Position numbers and translations under genes: made by a program. Under the pieces are notes generated by a model, which had not been told where the DNA came from, did not search any database, and saw nothing but the letters and a program-made list of their open reading frames with translations. Shown in pieces: positions 16,598 through 25,085 of a stretch of 64,000 nucleotides of DNA (position 1 is its first letter; the number at the start of each line of letters is the position of its first letter). The stretch comes from Marinomonas sp. UCMA 3892 (GTDB lineage: Bacteria; Pseudomonadota; Gammaproteobacteria; Pseudomonadales; Marinomonadaceae), in contig NZ_PTXN01000022.1 of NCBI RefSeq assembly GCF_012726345.1, positions 645 to 64,644 on the forward strand. The letters are read 5' to 3'.

Positions 16598-17875
16598 ATG
16601 GCAAACACCGAAGCCTTTTTCAGCCAAACTCTCGCTGAACGAGATCCAGAACTTTTTGCAACAATCACCGAAGAGCAAGAGCGTCAAGAAACTGGCATTG
16701 AATTGATCGCTTCTGAAAACATCACTTCAAAAGCTGTTTTAGAAGCTCAAGGTTCTGTGCTAACTAACAAATACGCCGAAGGCTACCCGCATCGTCGTTA
16801 CTACGGTGGCTGTGAAGCAGTTGACGTAACTGAACAACTTGCCATTGATCGTGCCAAAAAACTTTTCAACTGTGAGTTTGTAAACGTTCAGCCTCATTCT
16901 GGCGCTCAAGCTAACGGTGCAGTTATGCTAGCACTACTTCAACCTGGCGACACTATTATGGGCATGTCATTGTCTTCTGGTGGTCACTTAACTCACGGTG
17001 CTGCACCAGCACAATCTGGTAAGTGGTTTAACGCTGTACAATATGAAGTAAGCCCAGAAACACTATTGATCGATTACGACGCTATTGAAGCGCAAGCACT
17101 AGAATGCAAGCCAAAAATGATTATTGCAGGTGGCTCTGCCATTCCTCGTCAAATCGACTTCAAACGCTTTCGTGAAATCGCAGATAAAGTAGGTGCTTAT
17201 CTATTCGTTGACATGGCCCACATTGCAGGTCTTGTTGCGACTGGAGTTCATCCATCTCCACTACCTCATGCTCACGTTGTTACAACAACAACACACAAAA
17301 CTCTTCGTGGCCCGCGTGGCGGCATGATTTTGTCCAATGATCTTGATCTAGGCAAGAAAATCAACTCTGCCGTTTTCCCAGGCTACCAAGGCGGCCCTCT
17401 AATGCACGTTATTGCTGGTAAAGCTGTTGCATTCGGTGAAGCCTTGAAACCTGAGTTTACTGACTACATTAAGCAAGTAGTAGCTAACGCTAAAGCACTT
17501 GCTGAAGTAATGGTAGAACGTGGCTGCGACATTGTAACTGGTGGCACAGATACACACTTAATGCTAGTTGACCTTCGTCCTAAAGGACTAAAAGGTAACG
17601 CCGCAGATGCTGCTCTGGAACGTGCTGGCATTACCTGTAACAAAAATGGCATTCCATTTGATACAGAGAAACCAATGGTAACTTCAGGCATCCGTCTAGG
17701 AACACCAGCGGCAACATCACGTGGATTTGGAATTGAAGAATTCCAAAAAGTGGGTCATCTTATCAGTGACGTACTTGACGGTTTAGTTGAAATGCCAGAA
17801 GGCAATCCAGAAGTAGAAGCTCGTGTACTTGCAGAAGTAAGAGAGCTTTGTAAACGCTTCCCACTTTACCGCTAA
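16598..17875 (+). CDS. glyA: Serine hydroxymethyltransferase GlyA
   Basis: A 425-residue PLP enzyme (E. coli GlyA 417) that interconverts serine and glycine with tetrahydrofolate in the cytoplasm. Visible features: IELIASENITSKAVLEAQGS near 35, NKYAEGYPHRRYYGGCE near 57, VQPHSGAQANGAV near 97, and the PLP lysine in VVTTTTHKTLRGPRGG (Lys234). The start at 16598 follows AAGAGGAA. The frame is open upstream to 16535, but that part lacks family similarity. It is the first gene of glyA-gcvH-gcvP, so serine made from glycine and the methylene-THF from the cleavage system are handled together. Confidence 0.96.
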   Translation: MANTEAFFSQTLAERDPELFATITEEQERQETGIELIASENITSKAVLEAQGSVLTNKYAEGYPHRRYYGGCEAVDVTEQLAIDRAKKLFNCEFVNVQPHSGAQANGAVMLALLQPGDTIMGMSLSSGGHLTHGAAPAQSGKWFNAVQYEVSPETLLIDYDAIEAQALECKPKMIIAGGSAIPRQIDFKRFREIADKVGAYLFVDMAHIAGLVATGVHPSPLPHAHVVTTTTHKTLRGPRGGMILSNDLDLGKKINSAVFPGYQGGPLMHVIAGKAVAFGEALKPEFTDYIKQVVANAKALAEVMVERGCDIVTGGTDTHLMLVDLRPKGLKGNAADAALERAGITCNKNGIPFDTEKPMVTSGIRLGTPAATSRGFGIEEFQKVGHLISDVLDGLVEMPEGNPEVEARVLAEVRELCKRFPLYR

Positions 17876-17881
17876 AATCAC

Positions 17882-17915
17882 ATACCCAAGAACCAATGTT
17901 CTTGGGTATTTTTTT
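17882..17915 (+). terminator. Intrinsic terminator between glyA and gcvH
   Basis: The stem ATACCCAAGAAC / GTTCTTGGGTAT (12 perfect pairs) has loop CAAT and is followed by seven T (17909-17915). It occupies most of the 57-base gap. The gcvH ribosome binding site AAGAGG starts right after the T-run. Either glyA is mostly transcribed alone and gcvHP receives read-through, or gcvH has its own promoter. Confidence 0.88.
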
Positions 17916-17932
17916 AAAGAGGCATAAATTCT

Positions 17933-18316
17933 ATGAGCACTATCCCAGAAAACCTAAAGTACGCCGACTCTCATGAATGGGTGTTGGACAACGGTGATGG
18001 TACAGTTACTGTTGGCATTACCGATCATGCACAAGACCTACTAGGTGACGTTGTTTACGTTGAGCTACCAGAAGTAGGCACTGAAGTAACCGCTACAGAG
18101 CAGTTCTCTCTAGTAGAATCTGTAAAGGCGGCTTCTGATATTTATGCTCCTGTTAATGGTGAAGTGATTGAAGTAAATGACGCACTAAATGACGCGCCAG
18201 AATTAATCAACGAAGCGCCATTTGAAGGCGCATGGATTGCAAAAATCAAGCTTAGCAACGCCGCTGACCTTGATAAACTACTGGATGCTGCTGGCTACTC
18301 CGCCACTATCGCATAG
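17933..18316 (+). CDS. gcvH: Glycine cleavage system H protein GcvH
   Basis: A 127-residue lipoyl carrier (E. coli 129) that shuttles the aminomethyl group among GcvP, GcvT and Lpd. The lipoylated lysine is Lys65 in LVESVKAASDIYAPV, and the family motifs HEWV near residue 14 and GDVVYVELPEVG near 38 are present. AAGAGG precedes the ATG. It is followed by gcvP after 76 bases, which contain a hairpin at 18326-18356. Confidence 0.96.
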   Translation: MSTIPENLKYADSHEWVLDNGDGTVTVGITDHAQDLLGDVVYVELPEVGTEVTATEQFSLVESVKAASDIYAPVNGEVIEVNDALNDAPELINEAPFEGAWIAKIKLSNAADLDKLLDAAGYSATIA

Positions 18317-18325
18317 CTCCGACAA

Positions 18326-18356
18326 TAGGCTCTCCCCCACTAACTAAGAGAGCCTA
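18326..18356 (+). other. Intercistronic hairpin gcvH-gcvP
   Basis: A perfect 9-bp inverted repeat TAGGCTCTC / GAGAGCCTA has a 13-base loop in the 76-base gcvH-gcvP gap. No T-run follows, so it is more likely an mRNA-stabilising or processing element than a terminator. Role unknown. Confidence 0.55.
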
Positions 18357-18392
18357 CTCCCCCAGATCTTTATCTTAATAGGTGATTGTAAT

Positions 18393-21257
18393 ATGAACTC
18401 GTGCATTCGCGATTTGTTAAACAATGATGAATTTATTGCTCGCCATATCGGCCCTGATGAATCAGAACAAGCAAAAATGCTGGCCGCGATCGGCATAAAC
18501 ACTCTTCCTGAGCTGATCGAAAAAACAGTTCCGGAAGCCATTCGTCAAGCAAATCTAGATCTTTCCGCCACTCCGGTTAGTGAAAGCGAAGCTCTTGTGC
18601 AGTTAAAAGCGATTGCCAGCCACAACAAAGTGGCGCGTTCTTTTATCGGCATGGGCTATCACGACACGCATGTGCCATCCCCTATTTTACGCAACTTACT
18701 AGAAAACCCAGGTTGGTACACAGCATACACACCATACCAACCAGAGATTTCTCAAGGTCGTTTGGAAGCACTATTAAACTTCCAACAAGTCATCATCGAC
18801 CTAACTGGCATGGAAATATCTAACGCTTCCTTGTTAGATGAAGCAACGGCTGCTGCCGAAGCCATGACACTAATGAAACGCTCAAACCGCAAGAAGAGTG
18901 ACAAGCTGTTTGTTGCGAGCCACTGCTTGCCACAAACAATTGATGTTATTAAAACTCGTGCCGAACTATTAGACATAGAAGTCATTGTTGATGATATCGC
19001 TAACTTTGCACAACATGACGTATTCGGTGCCATCTTCCAATACCCAGGAATTGACGGAACGATTACTGATTTGAGTGCTGTTATTGCACATGCTCATGAA
19101 CAAGACACTCTTGTCAGTCTCGCTGTAGATCTACTTTCTCTTGTTCTACTAAAATCTCCTGGCGAAATGGGTGCTGACATTGTATTCGGTTCCGCACAAC
19201 GCTTTGGTGTACCAATGGGCTTTGGTGGACCTCACGCTGCTTTCCTAGCAACAAAAGACGCATTTAAACGCTCTATGCCAGGTCGCGTTATCGGCGTATC
19301 TAAAGATAGCCATGGTAAACCAGCACTTCGCATGGCAATGCAGACCCGCGAGCAACACATTCGCCGTGAAAAAGCGACTTCAAACATTTGTACCGCTCAA
19401 GCATTGCTTGCCATGATGGCTGGCTTTTATGCAGTTTATCACGGCCCTGTTGGCCTTAAGAAAATCGCTAATCGCATTGCTGCGTTGACAAGCTGCTTTG
19501 CTAACGCTATTAAAAACCAAGGCTTCACAACGAACACAAGCTACTTTGATACCGTTATCGTTAATACAGGCGAACAAACTGACAGCATCATGGCAAAAGG
19601 TGCAGCGAAGTTAATGAACTTCTACAAAGTGTCTGAAAGCCAAGTGTCTATTGCACTAAACGAAACCATTACACCTAATGACATTATTGATTTGGCTGAA
19701 TGTTTCGGCGCAGAACTATCGTTAGAAGACATTGCTAACACCGAAACTGCATACGGTTTTGATGCTTCGATGCTTCGTCAAGATGCCATCCTGACTCACC
19801 CAGTGTTTAACAGCCATCACAGCGAAACCGAATTGATGCGCTACATGCACCAATTGGAAGTGAAAGATATCGCACTAAACCAAAGCATGATCCCGCTTGG
19901 TTCTTGCACTATGAAGCTAAACGCCGCCTCTGAAATGATCCCAGTTACTTGGGCAGAATTCGGTCGTATCCACCCGTTTGCACCAAGTAATCAAGTTGCT
20001 GGCTATCACGCATTACTGCAAGAACTTGTCGATATGCTTTCTAAAGCAACTGGCTACGATACGGTTTCTCTGCAACCTAACTCTGGTGCACAAGGCGAAT
20101 ATGCGGGCCTTATCGCTATCGATAAATATCACAAATCTCGTGGTGATCATGATCGTGACATATGCTTGATCCCAAGCTCTGCTCACGGCACAAACCCAGC
20201 TTCAGCCGCTCTAGCAGGTATGAAAGTTGTGATTGTTAAATGTGACGAAAACGGCAACATTGATTTGGTAGATCTTGCTGAAAAAGCAGAGAAGCATGCA
20301 GCACAACTTAGCTGCATCATGGCGACTTATCCATCTACTCACGGTGTATTCGAAGAACACATTCGTGAAGTCTGTGACATCGTTCATAAATTCGGCGGAC
20401 AAGTGTACATTGATGGCGCGAACTTAAATGCACTTGTTGGTGTTGCGCCTCCGGGTACATTCGGTGGTGATGTTTCTCACCTTAACCTACACAAAACATT
20501 CTGCATCCCACACGGTGGTGGCGGTCCTGGCATGGGTCCAATTGGTGTTAAATCTCACCTTGCACCTTTCCTACCAGGTCACGCTGTTGCGCCAGTTATG
20601 GGTATGCTTGAGCAACACGGCGCAGTATCTGCAGCACCGTACGGCAGTGCAAGCATCCTTGTGATCACTTGGATGTACATCAAAATGATGGGGGACAAAG
20701 GCTTGCGTGATGCAACCTTCAACGCCATTTTGAACGCTAACTACATCGCTAAACGCTTAGGCGAGCATTACCCTGTTCTTTACACTGGCAAAAACGGTAC
20801 TGTGGCACACGAGTGTATTATCGACATTCGCCCACTAAAAGCAGAATCAGGCATCAGTGAAGAAGACATCGCTAAACGCTTGATGGACTTTGGTTTCCAT
20901 GCTCCAACTATGTCCTTCCCTGTTGCTGGTACGTTAATGATCGAACCAACGGAGTCTGAAAACTTAGAAGAACTAGACCGCTTCTGCGATTCCATGATTC
21001 AGATTCGCAAAGAGATCAGCAAGGTACAAGCTGGTGAATGGCCTCTAGAAGACAACCCTCTGGTGAATGCACCACACACAGCAGATAGCCTCCTAGACAT
21101 GGAGTGGACGCATGCGTACTCACGCAAAGAAGCTGCTTATCCACTTAATTGGATCAAAGCGCGTAAATACTGGCCACCTGTTGGCCGTATCGACAACGTC
21201 TACGGCGATCGCAACCTATTCTGCGAATGCCCACCAATAGACAGCTACGAAGGCTAA
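18393..21257 (+). CDS. gcvP: Glycine dehydrogenase (decarboxylating) GcvP
   Basis: A 954-residue full-length single-chain P protein (E. coli 957), with both homologous halves fused. It decarboxylates glycine with PLP and passes the aminomethyl group to GcvH. Visible features: FIARHIGPDESEQ at the N-terminus, IGMGYHDTHVPSPILRNLLENPGWYTAYTPYQPEISQGRLE near 85, the EATAAAEAM stretch near 150, and the PLP lysine in LNLHKTFCIPHGGGGPG near 705. It ends with an intact C-terminal domain and a strong terminator. Together with gcvT, gcvH and a lipoamide dehydrogenase encoded elsewhere it forms the complete cleavage system. Confidence 0.96.
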   Translation: MNSCIRDLLNNDEFIARHIGPDESEQAKMLAAIGINTLPELIEKTVPEAIRQANLDLSATPVSESEALVQLKAIASHNKVARSFIGMGYHDTHVPSPILRNLLENPGWYTAYTPYQPEISQGRLEALLNFQQVIIDLTGMEISNASLLDEATAAAEAMTLMKRSNRKKSDKLFVASHCLPQTIDVIKTRAELLDIEVIVDDIANFAQHDVFGAIFQYPGIDGTITDLSAVIAHAHEQDTLVSLAVDLLSLVLLKSPGEMGADIVFGSAQRFGVPMGFGGPHAAFLATKDAFKRSMPGRVIGVSKDSHGKPALRMAMQTREQHIRREKATSNICTAQALLAMMAGFYAVYHGPVGLKKIANRIAALTSCFANAIKNQGFTTNTSYFDTVIVNTGEQTDSIMAKGAAKLMNFYKVSESQVSIALNETITPNDIIDLAECFGAELSLEDIANTETAYGFDASMLRQDAILTHPVFNSHHSETELMRYMHQLEVKDIALNQSMIPLGSCTMKLNAASEMIPVTWAEFGRIHPFAPSNQVAGYHALLQELVDMLSKATGYDTVSLQPNSGAQGEYAGLIAIDKYHKSRGDHDRDICLIPSSAHGTNPASAALAGMKVVIVKCDENGNIDLVDLAEKAEKHAAQLSCIMATYPSTHGVFEEHIREVCDIVHKFGGQVYIDGANLNALVGVAPPGTFGGDVSHLNLHKTFCIPHGGGGPGMGPIGVKSHLAPFLPGHAVAPVMGMLEQHGAVSAAPYGSASILVITWMYIKMMGDKGLRDATFNAILNANYIAKRLGEHYPVLYTGKNGTVAHECIIDIRPLKAESGISEEDIAKRLMDFGFHAPTMSFPVAGTLMIEPTESENLEELDRFCDSMIQIRKEISKVQAGEWPLEDNPLVNAPHTADSLLDMEWTHAYSRKEAAYPLNWIKARKYWPPVGRIDNVYGDRNLFCECPPIDSYEG

Positions 21258-21288
21258 TCTTCGAAGCCCCTAAAAAACACTAGAAACG

Positions 21289-21321
21289 AAAAAGGCGAAT
21301 CAGCAATGATTCGCCTTTTTT
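21289..21321 (+). terminator. Intrinsic terminator after gcvP
   Basis: A perfect 14-bp stem AAAAAGGCGAATCA / TGATTCGCCTTTTT with loop GCAA, and T-rich on its 3' side. It ends the glyA-gcvHP transcript about 30 bases after the stop. Confidence 0.92.
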
Positions 21322-21424
21322 AGTTCCGCATAAAACAGCATCAAAAACAAATAAGGGGAAGTTCAAACTAAAAGATAAATATCACAAATCTATGATCATA
21401 TTTATCATATAAATTCATTTTTAT

Positions 21425-22336
21425 TTACTCACGCCCACCCCAGTGCTCAAGCAACGCATCACGAAACATCATTAACTTGGCTGATCGATGTCGAGCGGAT
21501 GGATAGAGAAGTGTTAAAGGCGTCGATGATCGAGCATATTCATTTAAAACGGGCGTCAACAACCCGTCTTTCAAATAATCCTCTACGAAAAAAGTCATCA
21601 ATTGTGCCATACCAATACTCAATAACGCGGCTTCTACTAAAGGATCTCCATGATCAACAACTAAGCTCCCTCTAATGGGAAAGTCTGTATCCCTCTCATT
21701 ATTCCGAAATGTCCAAGGAAACAATTGCCCAGTAACAGGATTTCTAACTTGCATACAATTATGTGCAGGCAATTCCTCTAACGTCTTTGGAGAGCCATAA
21801 GTATTAAGGTATTTTGGTGATGCAACTGTCACCCAGCCAGCAGCTTTAAGGGGCCGCGCAATCACGCGGCTATCCTGAATATTTCCGCTACGAATGACAG
21901 CATCAAAGCCTTCTCCTACCAGATCAACTATTCGATCAGTTAATACCAACTCTATAGTGAGCTGTGGGTACTCATCCAATAATTTAGCAATAATAGGCAT
22001 AACAACAGCCCGACCAAAAGCTGATGGTGCACTAATTTTTAAGCAACCTTTAGGTTCAAGACCATATTCCAGCAACTCTTGATGCGCCTCTTCAAGGCCG
22101 CCAACTAACGGCTTAACACGTTTTAAAAATAACTCGCCATCTACTGTTAACTTTAAATTACGCGTATTACGGTGCAATAGGCGAAGACCTAACTGGGATT
22201 CCAATCGATTGACTGCTCTAGAGATACCAGATTGAGTCACATCTAATTGTTGAGCGGCAACAGTAAAACTCAGATTTTCTGCCACTTTAATAAATTGCCT
22301 TACAGCATTAAGATCGTATTCCATGATTTTATTCAT
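21425..22336 (-). CDS. LysR-family transcriptional regulator
   Basis: A 303-residue LysR-type regulator. The N-terminal winged helix-turn-helix covers about residues 5-65 (AVRQFIKVAENLSFTVAAQQLDVTQSGISRAVNRLESQLGLRLL). The C-terminal substrate-binding domain covers about 95-295. It diverges from an MFS exporter gene, and an inverted repeat lies between the two starts, so it probably controls that transporter and itself. The inducer is unknown. An alternative start (Met5) is possible because no clear ribosome binding site distinguishes the two. Confidence 0.88.
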   Translation of the reverse strand: MNKIMEYDLNAVRQFIKVAENLSFTVAAQQLDVTQSGISRAVNRLESQLGLRLLHRNTRNLKLTVDGELFLKRVKPLVGGLEEAHQELLEYGLEPKGCLKISAPSAFGRAVVMPIIAKLLDEYPQLTIELVLTDRIVDLVGEGFDAVIRSGNIQDSRVIARPLKAAGWVTVASPKYLNTYGSPKTLEELPAHNCMQVRNPVTGQLFPWTFRNNERDTDFPIRGSLVVDHGDPLVEAALLSIGMAQLMTFFVEDYLKDGLLTPVLNEYARSSTPLTLLYPSARHRSAKLMMFRDALLEHWGGRE

Positions 22337-22342
22337 TACTCA

Positions 22343-22377
22343 AATGATTTAATTGCATTTATCAAACTTAAATCATT
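22343..22377. promoter_or_regulatory. Inverted repeat between LysR gene and MFS gene
   Basis: AATGATTTAA (22343-22352) and TTAAATCATT (22368-22377) are perfect inverse copies separated by 15 bases, in the 81-base gap between the divergent starts. Size and position suit a LysR-family operator. The spacing is wider than a classic T-N11-A core, so the exact binding register is not certain. Confidence 0.6.
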
Positions 22378-22417
22378 AAAGATAATCTCACAACTTAAAA
22401 CTATGTTGGAGAGAGAA

Positions 22418-23581
22418 ATGCGAACACCACTACCCATTAGTGTTTATATGCTGAGTTTTGGCATTTTCATTATGATCAGTTGCGAACTACAAGTATTAGG
22501 CATGATGGAGCAATTAGCAGCAGCGTTGACAATCAGCATCGCTCAGGCAGGATATTTAGTTTCTATTTTTGCTGCTAGTATGGCCATTGGTGGCCCTATA
22601 TTGGCGATATTAGTTTCTAGACTAGCCGTTAAAAAAACCTTGATGATACTCTACATCATCTTTATTTTAGGTGAACTACTTGGCGGTTTTTCGAATACTT
22701 TTAGCCAACTAGTCATCGCTCGATCTATAACAGGCATGGTTTCAGGTGCATTTTTTGGCGTTTCTATTGGCTTATCAGCTCGACTTGTCAATTCAGATAG
22801 CAAACTTAAAGCCATATCAACGGTATTAGCAGGTATTATGCTTGGCACCATCATAGGCTTGCCGCTGGCTAAAGTAGTGTCTGAATACAGCAACTGGCAA
22901 ACCAGTTTTTTCCTTGTTGTTGGTCTGGCAAGTATCAGTGCTTTATTGACATACTTGACCCTACCCGATCTTTCGCCCGAACCACCACAACCCCTTAGAA
23001 AAGAATTAGGTGCTGTCTTTGATGCTCGTCTTTGGTGGGTGTTTTGTACCAGTTTTTGTATCATTGGTGCCGTATACGCTCCTTTTAGCTATATCGTCCC
23101 TATTCTCAATGAAACATCTGGAATATCTCAAAACAGCATCACATTAATTCTCTTTGTATACGGTGGAATTATGCTCATCGGAAACAATTTGGTTGCTAAA
23201 ATGGCAGCTAAAAATACAAAAAAAACGCTCGTAATAGGTATCAGTTTTCTAATTGTCAATCTGTGTATATTTGCCCTTTTTAATGATTATCATTGGCTAG
23301 CAATAACCTGCACATTGCTACTCGGATTATGTGGCGTAAGCCTAAACCCTGCCATGGTCAGTCGATTAATGGAATTACCTCAAGGTGGTTGTGCATTTAT
23401 CAACACACTGCATGCCTCAATGATAACTCTAGGCATCATGTTTGGCAGCTTTACAGCAGGAACAGCATTATCGTTCGGCTATCCACTAACAATGACCATT
23501 TGGCTGGGTGCTGCTATCGCTTTCTTCGGTTTAATAATTTTAAAATTTAGTCCGATAAACACACATCCCCCTTCTAAATAG
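22418..23581 (+). CDS. Major facilitator superfamily transporter (DHA1/AraJ-like efflux type)
   Basis: From the ATG at 22418 (GGAGAG just upstream) this is a 387-residue inner-membrane carrier with about 12 hydrophobic segments. It resembles the DHA1 drug/sugar efflux branch, including a loop after helix 2 with LAILVSRLAVKKTLM and ITGMVSGAFFGVSIGLSARLV around helices 4-5. The longer frame starting at 22247 reads through the LysR promoter region and is not supported. Substrate unknown. Proton-driven export is the family default. Regulation by the divergent LysR protein is inferred. Confidence 0.85.
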   Translation: MRTPLPISVYMLSFGIFIMISCELQVLGMMEQLAAALTISIAQAGYLVSIFAASMAIGGPILAILVSRLAVKKTLMILYIIFILGELLGGFSNTFSQLVIARSITGMVSGAFFGVSIGLSARLVNSDSKLKAISTVLAGIMLGTIIGLPLAKVVSEYSNWQTSFFLVVGLASISALLTYLTLPDLSPEPPQPLRKELGAVFDARLWWVFCTSFCIIGAVYAPFSYIVPILNETSGISQNSITLILFVYGGIMLIGNNLVAKMAAKNTKKTLVIGISFLIVNLCIFALFNDYHWLAITCTLLLGLCGVSLNPAMVSRLMELPQGGCAFINTLHASMITLGIMFGSFTAGTALSFGYPLTMTIWLGAAIAFFGLIILKFSPINTHPPSK

Positions 23582-23720
23582 TTAAAACAACAATCAATTT
23601 AACCCTCATGTAACCGTTTTAGTACAAAAATCACGAACAGAAACCTTTCGTTTCAATTCTTCTATCGAACGCAACCTATATTTTATTTAAAATAAAAAGA
23701 CTATGTTGTGAGCAAGTAAA

Positions 23721-24797
23721 ATGTACAAATGCTATTTGAAGAAAGTATTGGAATGGTTACTTGGGGATAAAGACAATCCATTTGAGTACACACACCACGC
23801 TATATTGCTAGTAGGCACGGTTCTATACATTTACGCAGCGATAGCGAACTTCTACCTTGAACTAGCTGCCATATACAGTATCTACTTTCAGCTTGTTTTA
23901 GCTCTTTTAATTTTTGTCATTTGGTATTTGTCTCGCTGGCGAAATCAATTCAAAAAAATGAGAATTGCTTTTATCACTATCATTATATTGGTATCAATAC
24001 CAGCAAACTGGATAGGCAATGCGGGATCAAATGGTCCTACCTATTTTGTTAATCTTGGTTTACTTATTTACATCTCTGTTTCATTCAAAGACCTTGGAAT
24101 TTATCGTCGTATAGGGCAATTTTTTTGCATCATCATTCCTATACCATTAATTTTAATTGAAAAAGAACACCCCGATATTATTTTTCAATATGCTACAGAA
24201 ACACAGAAGCAGATTGATCTAACAATTACCTTCATCATTATTGGTATTTTTTTGATCGTTATGATGGAAAGCTTATCCACCAGATTCAAATTAGAAAGAA
24301 ATAAAGCAGAACAGCTATCTAAGAAACTGCGCAACTTATCAGAAAAAGACTCACTTACTGACCTATATAATCGCAGAATATTAGATAAGCAATATTCATT
24401 ATGGAAAGCACAAGACCGAATTTTCAGCTTGGCTTTATTGGATTTAGATCATTTTAAAAAACAAAATGATCAATGGGGACACAACTATGGGGATGATATC
24501 TTGCGAACGTTTTCATCGCTATTGAAGGATGTTGCTATAAACAATAAAGGTTTCGCTATAAGACTGGGCGGGGAAGAGTTTGTTCTTCTGCTTCCCTTGT
24601 CAGCTGAGGACTCCTATCAAATAATCCGCCAAGCTGCAGAGACATTCAGCAAAACTCCCTTAATACATGGACCTGTTACATTTAGTGCCGGCGTAGCTCA
24701 AAGCACACCCAATGACAACCAAGGCGAGCTATTAAAACGTGCTGATAATTTAATGTATCAGGCTAAGAGCAAAGGTCGTAACTGTATTTGCAAATAA
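23721..24797 (+). CDS. Membrane-anchored diguanylate cyclase (GGDEF domain)
   Basis: A 358-residue protein with about six hydrophobic segments in residues 25-183 and a C-terminal GGDEF domain (about 200-356). The signature is GGEEF at 283-287, and the metal/substrate stretch LLDLDHFKKQND (239-250) is intact, so it should make cyclic-di-GMP. The allosteric RxxD I-site, normally just upstream of the signature, is not present (NNKG in its place), so product inhibition is probably lacking. The sensory membrane part is not a recognised named domain. It is a single gene, and the ribosome binding site is weak. Confidence 0.88.
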   Translation: MYKCYLKKVLEWLLGDKDNPFEYTHHAILLVGTVLYIYAAIANFYLELAAIYSIYFQLVLALLIFVIWYLSRWRNQFKKMRIAFITIIILVSIPANWIGNAGSNGPTYFVNLGLLIYISVSFKDLGIYRRIGQFFCIIIPIPLILIEKEHPDIIFQYATETQKQIDLTITFIIIGIFLIVMMESLSTRFKLERNKAEQLSKKLRNLSEKDSLTDLYNRRILDKQYSLWKAQDRIFSLALLDLDHFKKQNDQWGHNYGDDILRTFSSLLKDVAINNKGFAIRLGGEEFVLLLPLSAEDSYQIIRQAAETFSKTPLIHGPVTFSAGVAQSTPNDNQGELLKRADNLMYQAKSKGRNCICK

Positions 24798-24854
24798 ATA
24801 GTTGCTTACAGGTGCCAGGTTAAAAAGGACGCCTGTTCACCTCCAAACAAAGCA

Positions 24855-24875
24855 AGGGGTGGAATATCCACCCCT
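24855..24875 (-). terminator. Hairpin terminator retained after the dehydrogenase remnant
   Basis: A perfect 8-bp stem AGGGGTGG / CCACCCCT with loop AATAT begins 12 bases after the remnant's stop codon on the minus strand. A T-rich but interrupted stretch (TGCTTTGTTTGG) follows in that direction. It probably terminated the original dehydrogenase gene. Confidence 0.6.
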
Positions 24876-24887
24876 GTCAAATTCAGA

Positions 24888-25065
24888 TTAACAATCCCAT
24901 TTACCATCGTAAAGTCGTTTAAGCTCTAGCGGATTATCCTCTTTTAATGCCTTTGGCAGCAGGCTATCTGGAACGGCTTGATAGCATACAGGTCTCAAAA
25001 AACGGGCGATAGCAGCACTACCAACAGACGTTGCCCGACTATCTGAAGTCGAAGGAAAAGGACAA
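24888..25065 (-). pseudogene. 3' remnant of a 2,5-dioxovalerate / alpha-ketoglutarate semialdehyde dehydrogenase gene
   Basis: Minus-strand translation ending at the TAA at 24888-24890 gives about 58 residues, including PFPSTSDSRATSVGSAAIAR, then FLRPVCYQAVPDSLLP and NPLELKRLYDGKW. These match from memory the extreme C-terminus of alpha-ketoglutarate semialdehyde dehydrogenases (about 525 residues). The other roughly 465 residues are missing. Upstream of it the DNA runs directly into the stop codon of the CLCA_X-type gene, with no start codon. The remnant is in frame with that gene but separated by its stop codon. This looks like a deletion scar with the old terminator left behind. Confidence 0.78.
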
Positions 25066-25085
25066 AAAATAGCGGAAATACATTC

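Noticed and set aside
22247..22417. 57-residue N-terminal extension of the MFS transporter
   Set aside because: It overlaps the divergent LysR gene and its promoter. The ATG at 22418 has a good ribosome binding site just before the first membrane helix.
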